A DNA stretch of 64,000 nt from Streptomyces aureus (lineage in GTDB: Bacteria; Actinomycetota; Actinomycetes; Streptomycetales; Streptomycetaceae). Position 1 is the first letter of the stretch, and each line of letters opens with the position of its first letter. Below, piece after piece: positions 54,491-62,605 of this stretch. Below the pieces are notes generated by a model. It worked only from the letters and a program-made list of their open reading frames with translations, had not been told where the DNA came from and searched no databases. The stretch is from assembly GCF_000725495.1 (NCBI RefSeq), contig NZ_JNZD01000029.1, positions 42,475 to 106,474 on the forward strand, in the 5' to 3' direction. Made by a program: the position numbers and the translations under genes.

Positions 54491-55719
54491 GCGGACCGGT
54501 GGACTTCCGGCTCACGGACGACCAGCGCGCCCTGCGGCAGGGCGTACGCGATCTGCTGGAGGGACGGTTCGGGCGGGAGGCGCTGCGCGCGGCCCTGGAC
54601 CGGGCGGACGGCACGGGCGCGACGGGAGGGAGGGCCGGCGGCGGGGGTGCGACCGGCGGCCGGGGAGAGACCGGTGCGACCGGCGGTGGCGGCGCCGAGG
54701 GCAGGGGTGCGGCTGCGGCGCCGGTGGGCGGAGGCGGTGGTGCCGAGGGCGGGCGTGCGGCCGGGGTGCCGGTGGACGGTGGCGGTGCGGCCGGGGCTGT
54801 GGCCGACGGGAGCGGTGCGACCGGGGCCCCGGCGGGCGGCGGGGGAGCGGGCCGCTCGGCGGGGGGCGGGAGGGTGCTCGACCGGGAGCTGTGGCGCGCG
54901 CTGGGCGCGGCCGGTTTCTTCGCGCTGCGCCTGCCCGAAGCCGCGGGCGGCGTCGGACTGGGCCTCCCGGAGACCGTGCTGGCCTTTGAGGAGGCCGGCC
55001 GGGTCCTGCTGCCCGGGCCGCTGATCGCCACTCATCTCGCCGCGGGCACCGTGCCGGGGGCGGCCACCGGCGAGGTGGTCGTGACCGCCGCCGACGGCGG
55101 GCTCGTGGAGTGGCTGGACGAGGCCGACGTCGTCCTCGGCGACACGGGCGGGGCCGAGCCGCTGGCCCCGGTGGACCCGCTGACCCCCCTGCACCGGCTG
55201 CCCGCGCGCGAAGGGCCCGTGCACCGGCTGCCCGCGCGCGGCGGGACCCCGCACCGATGGCCCGCGCCGGGCGGGCCCAGGGACGCCCGGACCCCGGACC
55301 GGCTGCTCGTCTCGCTCCTCACGGCCGCCGAACAGCTCGGCAGTGCCGCCCGGACCTGCGAGACGGCCGTGCAACACGCCCGGACCCGTGAGCAGTTCGG
55401 GCGGCCGATCGGCGCCTTCCAGGCTGTGCAGCACCTGTGCGCGGACATGCTCGCGCGCCTCGAGACGGCCCGCGCCGCCGTCTACGCCGCCTCGGTCACC
55501 GCCGACCCGGCGGACGTCGCGGCGGCCCGCCTGCTCGCCGACGAGGCCGCCGTGCGCGGCGCCCGCGACTGCCTCCAGGTGCACGGAGGCATGGGCTTCA
55601 CCTGGGAGTCCGACGTCCATCTGCACCTGAAGAGGGCCTGGACGCGCACGCACCGCGCGGGCGGCGGCACACAGAGTGAGGAGGAGCTGGCGGAGGATCT
55701 GCTCGCCGGGACGGCCTGA
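54487..55719 (+). CDS. degenerate acyl-CoA dehydrogenase partner subunit with low-complexity inserts
   Basis: 410 residues. The N-terminal DFRLTDDQRALRQGVRDLLE and the C-terminal RTREQFGRPIGAFQAVQHLC and QVHGGMGFTWESDVHLHLKR are good acyl-CoA dehydrogenase segments. The central beta-domain with the T/S-EPxAGSD flavin loop is missing. Instead there are a Gly/Ala insert of about 85 residues (about 44-130) and three 10-residue HRLPAR repeats (236-265). It is probably the non-flavin-loop half of a heteromer with the preceding gene product. GTG 54487 overlaps that gene's stop; GTG 54499 is an alternative. Confidence 0.82.
   Translation: MSGPVDFRLTDDQRALRQGVRDLLEGRFGREALRAALDRADGTGATGGRAGGGGATGGRGETGATGGGGAEGRGAAAAPVGGGGGAEGGRAAGVPVDGGGAAGAVADGSGATGAPAGGGGAGRSAGGGRVLDRELWRALGAAGFFALRLPEAAGGVGLGLPETVLAFEEAGRVLLPGPLIATHLAAGTVPGAATGEVVVTAADGGLVEWLDEADVVLGDTGGAEPLAPVDPLTPLHRLPAREGPVHRLPARGGTPHRWPAPGGPRDARTPDRLLVSLLTAAEQLGSAARTCETAVQHARTREQFGRPIGAFQAVQHLCADMLARLETARAAVYAASVTADPADVAAARLLADEAAVRGARDCLQVHGGMGFTWESDVHLHLKRAWTRTHRAGGGTQSEEELAEDLLAGTA
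54616..54880 (+). repeat. Gly/Ala-coding low-complexity expansion in the dehydrogenase partner gene
   Basis: Irregular repeats of GGTGCGACCGG, GGCGGTGG and GACGGTGGCGG encode GGATG, GGGGAE and GGAAG units. It interrupts the N-terminal helical domain and stays in frame. Confidence 0.75.
55192..55281 (+). repeat. three 30-bp in-frame repeats (HRLPAR)
   Basis: Units at 55192-55221, 55222-55251 and 55252-55281 begin CACCGGCTGCCCGCGCGCG (third diverged). They encode HRLPAREGPV, HRLPARGGTP and HRWPAPGGPR in place of the lost beta-domain. Confidence 0.8.
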
Positions 55720-56198
55720 CGGGGCGCTGTCCTGGGGTTCCGCGGGAGGAACGCGGACGGATGTCGCGGATCGTGGCGAAACGGGATCACGGAGCGTTGT
55801 GACCGGGTTGTGTCCTAGGCGTGACTTGTCACGGCCTGGAGTCGGCGCCCTGCTCCGGTACCTTGTGTGGGATGCGAGTGGTTCTGAGGCTGAGCCATCC
55901 CGGTGTTGCCCCCGAGGCCGCGCCGGACCCGGCGATGCGCGCCGCTCGTACGGCAGGACGGAGCCCCGTACCTGCCTGTTCGACTCCCCGTGGCGAGCGT
56001 CGCACAGTATGCCGCACGCGTACTCCTTCGCGCTGGAATATGCCCGAAGCGCTTGTTGGGGTGACTGTACGTCAACCATGCTGTCTCGCAAGGGAATCAC
56101 GTTCCGTGATCCTTGTTCTGGCCATGCAGAAAATGGCTACGATCGTGGCCCTTGTGAGGCGCGAGGCGATGTGTCCGCCGGTTCGGATGGTGTGAGCG
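55720..56198. other. 479-bp gap upstream of the HATPase gene
   Basis: No convincing gene: a 124-codon frame here has poor codon use. The stretch 56030-56160 is less GC-rich and contains TTGTTC (56113-56118) and TACGAT (56138-56143), a possible promoter with a long 19-base spacer, 55 bp before the HATPase start. Confidence 0.45.
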
Positions 56199-56660
56199 GT
56201 GCAGGTGCTTCAAGTGCAGCTGGAGATCCGGCCCGACCCCGCAGAGGTGGGGCGAGCCCGGCGCTGGGCCCGTTCAAGGCTCGCGGGGTCCGGGATAGAC
56301 GCCGATGAACCACTCGCCGAGACGCTGATCCTGCTCGTCTCCGAACTCGTCACCAACGCCGTGGTGCACACCGGGTGTCCGGCCGTGCTGCGCCTGTGCC
56401 TGCCCGGCGGCGCCGGGGCCGCCACCGTCCGTCTCGAGGTGGCCGACAGCAGTGCCCGGCCGCCGATGCCCCGGCACGCGGACGGCGACGAGACCAACGG
56501 CCGCGGCCTGGAGCTGGTCGACGGCCTCGCGGACCGGTGGGGCTGGAACCCCGAGGGTGCCGGCAAACGCATCTGGTGCGAACTCGACCGCTGCGCCTCG
56601 GACCCGGCCCAGGACTCCCCGTACGGGGCCTATGGAGGCTTCGCGTACGAGGCGGTCTGA
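56199..56660 (+). CDS. RsbW-like ATP-binding (HATPase_c) protein
   Basis: 153 residues of the Bergerat-fold anti-sigma kinase type: N box LLVSELVTNAVVHTG, G1 LEVADSSARPPMP, G2 TNGRGLELVDGLADRWG. Streptomyces has dozens of these small kinases, which bind sigma factors or phosphorylate STAS proteins such as the one at 49108. No dimerisation or sensor domain is present. GTG 56199 is the start; GTG 56205 is two codons later in frame. No partner gene is adjacent. Confidence 0.88.
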   Translation: MQVLQVQLEIRPDPAEVGRARRWARSRLAGSGIDADEPLAETLILLVSELVTNAVVHTGCPAVLRLCLPGGAGAATVRLEVADSSARPPMPRHADGDETNGRGLELVDGLADRWGWNPEGAGKRIWCELDRCASDPAQDSPYGAYGGFAYEAV

Positions 56661-57194
56661 GGGTCGGACCCGCGCCCTGTCCGCTCAACGCGGCTGCCCC
56701 GTGCCGGGTGGCCGCGTGCATGTATGCATGAAACCCCTGTACACGGCCGCCGTTGTGGCCGAATGCGCCGGGTCGTGCTTCCGTACGCGCTGTCTCAAAT
56801 AGGGTGTAACAGCGTAAATCCCCGATCTGGTGTTGACGTGACGTGTCCGTTTGATCACGCTTGTGTTCAGCGATTCGCCGCGAGGGGACGGCGGGGGCTC
56901 CGGTGACGGGAGCCCTCGGCGAGTGCGGGTCGCGATTCGGCGTCGGCTCCTCCGCGGCCGGGGGAGGCAGGGCGGGTGCGCCGAGACGGATGGCGGCGCG
57001 CGATGCCGTGCCCGGGGCGAGGTGGGGACCTTCCGGCCGGGCGCAGTCGATAGTGGGGGAGGCGCGCCGCCAGCCGGCCCTCCGGGCGGATACGCGCGGC
57101 CGGCCGCCGTGCTGACGCACGGTGGGGAGCGGGCGGCCGAGGAGTGGACGCCGGGAGCGGACGGTCGGGGAGCGGACGGTCGGGGATCGGGCGG
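56661..57194. other. 534-bp gap between convergent HATPase and cyclase genes
   Basis: No gene supported. 56700-56880 is less GC-rich and contains TGTATGCATGAAACCCCTGT and TGTTGACGTGACG; 56900-57195 is GC-rich with the 15-bp repeats at 57154-57198. An unrecognised small RNA in 56700-56880 cannot be excluded. Confidence 0.4.
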
Positions 57195-57198
57195 TCAG
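57154..57198. repeat. three 15-bp tandem repeats at the 3' end of the cyclase gene
   Basis: GGAGCGGACGGTCGG at 57154-57168 and 57169-57183, and a diverged third copy at 57184-57198 that covers the minus-strand stop codon. Confidence 0.7.
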
Positions 57199-58130
57199 AG
57201 GATCGCCACCGGGGCCACCGGTGTGCCGGTGCCGCCGACGAACGGTTCGGGCATCGCCGACAGCAGGAAGGCGTACCGGTTCTCTTGTCCACAGGCTGTG
57301 GACAACTCTTCGAGATTCCAGTTCTGGCCTTGCAGCATCCCCATCTCGACCAGGTCGAGCGCGTGCACGGGCAGCCACAGATCCTCGATCTCGGGCGGGA
57401 AGATCTCGAAGGTCAGGGTGTCGTTGGCGACCGCCGCCACGTCGCGGGCGTGGAACCACTCGGGGGTGCGCACCGAAAGGCCCGGCGACGGATAGCCGTA
57501 CCCGTGCTTGTCGCCCGCCAGGTACACCTGGATCTGCCCGGTCCGCACCAGCACGATGTCGCCCGCCCGCACCCGCGTCCCGGCCAGTTCCTCCGCCGCC
57601 TCCAGGTCCTCGGGAGTGACGGCGTGTCCGCCGGCCAGCCGGTGTTCGCCGCGCGCCCGCGCCACGTCCAGCAGGACACCGCGCGAGACGATGTGCCGCG
57701 CCTTGTCGATCCCGCCGAACTCCGCGCCGCCGTGCGGGGTCACGGTGGAGGCCGGGCGGCCGTTGTAGAGCAGGCCGGAGTGCGAGACGTGCGGCAGCGC
57801 GTCCCAGTGGGTGGCCGCCTGGAGGCCCATGGTCACGGCGTCGTCGCTGCACGCCACCGTGCCGGGGCCGAAGATCTCCTGGTTGATCTGCACCATCGCG
57901 TGCAACGGGTTGACCCGCCCCGGGATCATCCCGGTCTGCACACCGTCCTGCTGGAGCGGCAGCGCGAGCGGAATCCGGCGCCCGCTCCGCACGGTCGCCG
58001 CGGCCTCCCGCACCACCGCGTCGGTGATGAGGTTCAGCGTCCCGATCTCGTCGTCGGCCCCCCAGCGCCCCCAGTTGTTGACGCGCTTGGCGATCTCGTG
58101 GAACTCCGGACGGAGCGCGGGCTGCGACAT
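57195..58130 (-). CDS. cyclase-family (kynurenine formamidase-like) hydrolase
   Basis: 311 residues of the PF04199 cyclase family. The metal-binding pair is seen in ATHWDALPHVSHSG (His-x3-Asp-x3-His), with GDIVLVRTGQ and a Trp-rich late segment ENRYAFLLSAMPEPFVGG. These Mn/Zn enzymes hydrolyse amides or lactone-like bonds; isatin hydrolase and kynurenine formamidase are relatives. ATG 58130 follows GGGGAGGA. It is divergent from the SDR-dehydrogenase operon, with a palindromic operator between, and so belongs to the same catabolic unit. Confidence 0.88.
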   Translation of the reverse strand: MSQPALRPEFHEIAKRVNNWGRWGADDEIGTLNLITDAVVREAAATVRSGRRIPLALPLQQDGVQTGMIPGRVNPLHAMVQINQEIFGPGTVACSDDAVTMGLQAATHWDALPHVSHSGLLYNGRPASTVTPHGGAEFGGIDKARHIVSRGVLLDVARARGEHRLAGGHAVTPEDLEAAEELAGTRVRAGDIVLVRTGQIQVYLAGDKHGYGYPSPGLSVRTPEWFHARDVAAVANDTLTFEIFPPEIEDLWLPVHALDLVEMGMLQGQNWNLEELSTACGQENRYAFLLSAMPEPFVGGTGTPVAPVAIL

Positions 58131-58188
58131 GAGTCCTCCCCGGGGTCTTGTCTCCAGGCATCTGACGGGTCGTAGAATCCGAGTTGAA

Positions 58189-58205
58189 TCTAACGGACCG
58201 TCAGA
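58189..58205. promoter_or_regulatory. 17-bp palindromic operator, copy 3 (best copy)
   Basis: TCTAACGGACCGTCAGA is a palindrome with a single mismatched pair, 21 bp before the SDR start. A half-site TCTGACGG (58161-58168) lies 28 bp upstream. It is the same motif as 51915-51931 and 52004-52020. Confidence 0.6.
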
Positions 58206-58226
58206 AACTGCGGGAAGGGGCCGGGC

Positions 58227-59138
58227 ATGGGGAACTTCCTTGCGGGCAAGGTCGTCGCCGTCACGGGGGCGGGCCGGGGGATAGGCCGGGCGGTCGCCCT
58301 CGCCGCCGCCGCCGAGGGCGCCCGCGTCGTCGTCAACGACCACGGGGTGTCCATCGAGGGCTCCGAGCCCACGAGTTCGGTCGCCGACACCGTCGTCAAG
58401 GAGATCGAGGCCGCCGGCGGGGAGGCGGTCGCGGTGGCCGACGACATCTCGACGATGGAGGGCGGACAGCGTGTGGTCGACACCGCGCTCGCCTCGTACG
58501 GACGGATCGACGGGGTGGTGTGCGTGGCCGGCATCCTGCGCGAGCGGATGCTGTTCAACATGACCGAGCAGGAATGGGACCCGGTCGTCGCCACCCATCT
58601 CAAGGGCACGTTCACCCTCTTCCGGGCCGCCTCCGCGGTGATGCGCAGACAGGGCTCGGGCACGCTGATCGGCTTCACCAGCGGCAACCACCAGGGGTCG
58701 GTGGCGCAGGCCAACTACAGCGCGGCCAAGGGCGGGATCATCTCGCTGGTGCGCAGCGCGGCCCTCGGACTGCACAAGTACGGGGTCACCGCGAACGCCG
58801 TCGCGCCCGTCGCCCGTACCCGCATGTCGGCGAACGTGCCCATGGAGCTGAAGGAGATCGGCGAACCGGAGGACGTGGCCGCGCTCGTGGTCTACCTGCT
58901 CTCGGACCGGGCCCGCGAGGAGCGCATCACCGGGCAGGTCTACACGATCGCCGGCCCCAAGATCGCCGTCTGGGCCCAGCCGCGCGAACTGCGCGCCGGA
59001 TACGCCGAGGGCGCCTGGACCCCGGAGCGGATCGCCGACTTCCTGCCCGGGACCGTCGGCGTCGATCCCATGCCGCTGCTGGAACAGCTGGAGGCGATGG
59101 CGCGGGCCGCGGCGGACCAGGCACGCCCCAACGCCTAG
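58227..59138 (+). CDS. short-chain dehydrogenase/reductase (hydroxyacyl-CoA dehydrogenase-like)
   Basis: 303 residues. The nucleotide loop is TGAGRGIGRAVAL. NHQG in FTSGNHQGSVAQANYSAAKG shows the Ser/Tyr/Lys set (Y-S-A-A-K), and VCVAGILRERM is the NAG-like strand. The long insertion NDHGVSIEGSEPTSS after the second strand is typical of (3R)-hydroxyacyl-CoA dehydrogenase-type SDRs (MFE2-like). ATG 58227 has GGGAAGGGG upstream. The operon continues with an acyl-CoA dehydrogenase 28 bp later. Confidence 0.9.
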   Translation: MGNFLAGKVVAVTGAGRGIGRAVALAAAAEGARVVVNDHGVSIEGSEPTSSVADTVVKEIEAAGGEAVAVADDISTMEGGQRVVDTALASYGRIDGVVCVAGILRERMLFNMTEQEWDPVVATHLKGTFTLFRAASAVMRRQGSGTLIGFTSGNHQGSVAQANYSAAKGGIISLVRSAALGLHKYGVTANAVAPVARTRMSANVPMELKEIGEPEDVAALVVYLLSDRAREERITGQVYTIAGPKIAVWAQPRELRAGYAEGAWTPERIADFLPGTVGVDPMPLLEQLEAMARAAADQARPNA

Positions 59139-59166
59139 CCGCTTCCGGTCCGTGGGAGGAGAGCGC

Positions 59167-60339
59167 GTGGACTTCGCATTCGGTCCGCAGGACGAGGACT
59201 TCCGGCGCGAGGCGCGGGCCTGGCTGGAGGAGCATCTGACCGGTAGCCCCGCGCGCCGCGCCTGGGAGCGGGAACTCGGCGGCGCCGGCTGGATCGGGCT
59301 CGGCTGGGCGGAGGACGGGTACGGCAACCGGCGCGTGGACCTGACCCGACAGGTCGTGTGGGCCGAGGAGTACGCCCGCTCGAAGGCGCCGGCCCGCTCC
59401 GGGCACATCGGCGAGAACCTGCTGGCGCCCACGCTCATCGCGCACGGGAGCCCGGAGCAGAAGCGCCGCTTCCTGCCGCCGGTCGCCCGCGGCGAGGAAC
59501 TGTGGTGCCAGGGCTACAGCGAACCCGGCGCCGGCTCGGACCTGGCCGGCGTCCGCACGACCGCCGTACGGGACACGGGAGCCGGCGCCACGGGGGCCTA
59601 CCGGATCACGGGACAGAAAATCTGGACCTCGCTCGCGCACGAGGCCGACTGGTGCTTCGTGCTCGCCCGCACGGAGCCGGGGTCCGCCCGCCACCGCGGA
59701 CTGTCCTTCCTGCTCGTCCCCATGGACCAGCCCGGCCGGATCGAGGTCCGCCCGATCCGCCAGCTGACCGGCACCAGCGACTTCAACGAGGTGTTCTTCG
59801 ACGGGGCGGTGGCGTCGGCCGCGGACGTCGTCGGCGGCGAGGGCGACGGCTGGCGCGTCGCCATGAGCCTGCTCGGCTTCGAGCGCGGGGTCTCCACCCT
59901 CGCCCAGCAGATCGGCTTCGCCGGGGAGTTGGCGCGCGTGCTGCGCACCGCCGCCGCGACGGGAGCGGACCGGGACCCCGTCGTGCGCGAGCGACTGGTG
60001 CGGCTCTGGGCCGAGTTGCGCGTGATGCGCTGGAACGCGCTGCGAACGTTGGGTGGTTCGGGCGGCTCTGGTGGTGCGAGCGCGCCGAGTGTGGCGAAGT
60101 TGTCGTGGGGCGGCTGGCACCGGCGGCTGGGGGAGGTCGCGGTCCTGGTGAAGGGGGCCTCCGCGACGGTCGGTCCGGCGGACTGGTCGGCCGAGCGGCC
60201 CTACGAACTGGACCCCGCCCAGCACCTGTTCCTGTTCAGCCGGGCCGACACGATCTACGGCGGCTCGGACGAGATCCAGCGCACGATCATCGCCGAGCGC
60301 GCGCTCGGCCTGCCGAAGGAGCCCCGGGGCCGGCCATGA
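59167..60339 (+). CDS. acyl-CoA dehydrogenase
   Basis: 390 residues. Conserved parts: WCQGYSEPGAGSDLAGVRTT, KIWTSLAHEADWCFVLART, FNEVFFDGAVASAADVVGGE, and C-terminal LFSRADTIYGGSDEIQRTII with AERALGLPKEPRGRP. It introduces an alpha-beta double bond into an acyl-CoA, with FAD. A Gly/Ser insert (GGSGGSGGAS, near residue 300) interrupts the C-terminal helices. Start GTG 59167 has GGAGGAGAG upstream. It is part of the SDR operon. Confidence 0.9.
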   Translation: MDFAFGPQDEDFRREARAWLEEHLTGSPARRAWERELGGAGWIGLGWAEDGYGNRRVDLTRQVVWAEEYARSKAPARSGHIGENLLAPTLIAHGSPEQKRRFLPPVARGEELWCQGYSEPGAGSDLAGVRTTAVRDTGAGATGAYRITGQKIWTSLAHEADWCFVLARTEPGSARHRGLSFLLVPMDQPGRIEVRPIRQLTGTSDFNEVFFDGAVASAADVVGGEGDGWRVAMSLLGFERGVSTLAQQIGFAGELARVLRTAAATGADRDPVVRERLVRLWAELRVMRWNALRTLGGSGGSGGASAPSVAKLSWGGWHRRLGEVAVLVKGASATVGPADWSAERPYELDPAQHLFLFSRADTIYGGSDEIQRTIIAERALGLPKEPRGRP

Positions 60340-60403
60340 CCGGCCCCGGAACCAACAGCCCAGGAGCTGCCCGGGGAGGCCCGGGAAGAGGGGAGCCGGC
60401 GCG

Positions 60404-61453
60404 ATGCGAGGCGTGATCTTCGACGGGAAGAGGACCCGGGTCGTGGACGACCTGGAGATACGGGATCCGGGTCCCGGGGAGGTCCGGGTGGCGATCTCCG
60501 CGGCCGGGCTCTGCCACAGCGACCTGTCCGTGGTGGACGGGACCATCCCGTTCCCCGTCCCCGTGGTGCTCGGCCATGAGGGGGCGGGCGTGGTGGAGGC
60601 CGTGGGGGCGGGCGTCACCCATGTCGGGCCCGGCGACCATGTGGCGCTGTCCACCCTGGCCAACTGCGGGACCTGCGCCGAGTGCGACCGGGGGCGGCCC
60701 ACGATGTGCCGCAAGGCGATCGGCATGCCGCAGCGGCCGTTCACCAGGGCCGGCGAGCCGCTGTACCAGTTCGCCGCCAACTCCGCCTTCGCGGAACGGA
60801 CGGTGGTCAAGGCGGTGCAGGCGGTCCGGATTCCCGAGGACATCCCGCTCACCTCGGCCGCGCTGATCGGCTGCGGGGTCCTCACGGGCGTCGGGGCGGT
60901 CCTGAACCGGGCCCGGGTCGAGAGCGGGGACACCGTCCTGGTCATCGGCACCGGCGGCATCGGCCTCAACGTCCTCCAGGGCGCCCGGCTCGCGGGCGCG
61001 ACGACGATCGTCGCCGTCGACTCCAACCCGGCGAAGGAGGCCGTGGCCCGGCGGTTCGGGGCGACGCACTTCCTGACCTCGGTCGACGGGGTGAAGGACG
61101 TCCTGCCCACCGGTGCCCAGCACGCCTTCGAGTGCGTCGGCCGGGTCGAGCTCGTCCGCGCGGCCGTCGACGCGCTCGACCGGCACGGCCAGGCGGTCCT
61201 GCTCGGCGTCCCCCCGGCCACGGCCGAGGCATCCTTCCGCGTCTCCTCGATGTACCTCGACAAGTCCATCCTGGGCTGCCGCTACGGCTCGTCCCGCCCC
61301 CAGCGCGACATCGCCCGGTACGCCGAGCTGTACCGCCGGGGCCGTCTGCTGCTGGACGAACTGGTGACGGCGACGTACCCCGTCGAGGACTTCGAGCGCG
61401 CGGCGGAGGACGCGCACGCGGGGAAGGTGGCGCGGGCGGTGCTGACGTTCTAG
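60404..61453 (+). CDS. zinc-dependent alcohol dehydrogenase (MDR, class III-like)
   Basis: 349 residues. Catalytic zinc site: Cys in AAGLCHSDLSV and GHEGAGVVEAVGAGV. Structural zinc cysteines: NCGTCAECDRGRPTMC. NAD-binding loop: GTGGIGLNVLQGA. It oxidises a primary or secondary alcohol to an aldehyde or ketone with NAD(P)+. The CGVLTGVGAVLNRARVESGD block is typical of the actinobacterial group linked to mycothiol or fatty-alcohol oxidation. ATG 60404 is 64 bp after the dehydrogenase gene, so it is probably in the same operon. Confidence 0.92.
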   Translation: MRGVIFDGKRTRVVDDLEIRDPGPGEVRVAISAAGLCHSDLSVVDGTIPFPVPVVLGHEGAGVVEAVGAGVTHVGPGDHVALSTLANCGTCAECDRGRPTMCRKAIGMPQRPFTRAGEPLYQFAANSAFAERTVVKAVQAVRIPEDIPLTSAALIGCGVLTGVGAVLNRARVESGDTVLVIGTGGIGLNVLQGARLAGATTIVAVDSNPAKEAVARRFGATHFLTSVDGVKDVLPTGAQHAFECVGRVELVRAAVDALDRHGQAVLLGVPPATAEASFRVSSMYLDKSILGCRYGSSRPQRDIARYAELYRRGRLLLDELVTATYPVEDFERAAEDAHAGKVARAVLTF

Positions 61454-61454
61454 A

Positions 61455-61490
61455 GCGTGTTGCGAGGCAGGCGGGACTTTCGGAACACGC
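61455..61490. repeat. short inverted repeat after the alcohol dehydrogenase gene
   Basis: GCGTGTT (61455-61461) and AACACGC (61484-61490) with 22 bases between. It may be a weak terminator or a relic of transposon ends. Confidence 0.45.
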
Positions 61491-61532
61491 CCCAGGAACG
61501 GCCGCGGACGCCGGGGAGCGGGTGCCGGGAGG

Positions 61533-62534
61533 TCATCCGCTGGTGCCGGTGCCGGATCTGAACGTGCGGCGGTAGGCGGTCGGGGTCACGCCGAGGGTCG
61601 CCTGGAGGTGCTGGCGCATCGACTGGGCCGTGCCGAAGCCGGCGTCGCGGGCCACGTGGTCGACCGGCAGGTCGCTGGACTCCAGCAGATGGCGGGCGTG
61701 TTCGACGCGCTGCTGCGTCAGCCACTGGCCCGGACTGACCCCGACCTCCTCGCGGAAGCGCCGGGTGAAGGTGCGGACCGACATGGACTCCTGCTCGGCC
61801 ATGTCACGCAGCTGGATGGGCTCGTGGAGGCGGCCGAGCGCCCACGCCCGGGCGGCGGTCGTCCCGGACGACCGCGCCTCCGGGACCGGGCGCCGGATGT
61901 ACTGCGCCTGCCCTCCGTCGCGGTGCGGCGGTACGACGGTCCGGCGGGCCACCTCGTTGGCGACAGCCGCGCCGTGGTCACGCCGTACGAGGTGCAGGCA
62001 CAGGTCGATCCCGGCCGCGACCCCGGCGGAGGTGAGGACGTCGCCGTCGTCGACGAACAGCACGTCCGCGTCGACCTCGATCCGCGGGAACAGCCGCTGG
62101 AAGTGCTCGGCGTGCATCCAGTGCGTGGTGGCGGGGCGGCCGTCGAGATATCCGGCGGCGGCCAGGACATAGCTGCCGGTGCAGATGGAGACGAGCCGGG
62201 TGCCCGGACGGACATGCGTGAGGGCGGCCGCCAGTTCCGGCGTCAGGACGCCCTTCTCGTGGACGGGACCGAGTTCGTACGAGGCCGGGACGACGACCGT
62301 GTCGGCGCCGGCCAGCGCCTCGGGCCCGTTGGGGACCATGACCGAGAAGTCCGCGTCCGTCTCGACGGGCCCCGGCGGCCGCACCGAGCAGGTGACGACC
62401 TCGTACAGCGGGCGTCCGCCGGTGTCCCTGGCCTTGCCGAAGATGCGCTGCGGGATGCCCAGCTCGAAGGGGAGCAGCCCGTCGAGCGCGAGGACGACGA
62501 CGCGGTGCGGGGGCGGCGTACCGGGAGTGGCCAT
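61533..62534 (-). CDS. GlxA-type transcriptional regulator (DJ-1/PfpI + AraC)
   Basis: 333 residues. N-terminal DJ-1/PfpI domain with the conserved Cys elbow VSICTGSYVLAAAGYLDG; C-terminal AraC HTH pair (LRDMAEQESMSVRTFTRRFR and VDHVARDAGFGTAQSMRQHL). Streptomyces GlxA relatives control catabolic or developmental genes and respond to small ligands. It is divergent from the MFS gene (71-bp gap) and convergent with the alcohol dehydrogenase operon. It most probably controls the MFS transporter. Start GTG/ATG at 62534. Confidence 0.9.
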   Translation of the reverse strand: MATPGTPPPHRVVVLALDGLLPFELGIPQRIFGKARDTGGRPLYEVVTCSVRPPGPVETDADFSVMVPNGPEALAGADTVVVPASYELGPVHEKGVLTPELAAALTHVRPGTRLVSICTGSYVLAAAGYLDGRPATTHWMHAEHFQRLFPRIEVDADVLFVDDGDVLTSAGVAAGIDLCLHLVRRDHGAAVANEVARRTVVPPHRDGGQAQYIRRPVPEARSSGTTAARAWALGRLHEPIQLRDMAEQESMSVRTFTRRFREEVGVSPGQWLTQQRVEHARHLLESSDLPVDHVARDAGFGTAQSMRQHLQATLGVTPTAYRRTFRSGTGTSG

Positions 62535-62605
62535 GGCCCGATCCTAACGAATGCTGTCCCTCGGGCCAGTGGTTCAACGGTGTCCGTTCCCCGAAGCTCT
62601 AGGAC

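Noticed and set aside
55821..56195. 124-codon plus-strand frame before the HATPase gene
   Set aside because: Third-position GC is not elevated and no ribosome site or motif is present.
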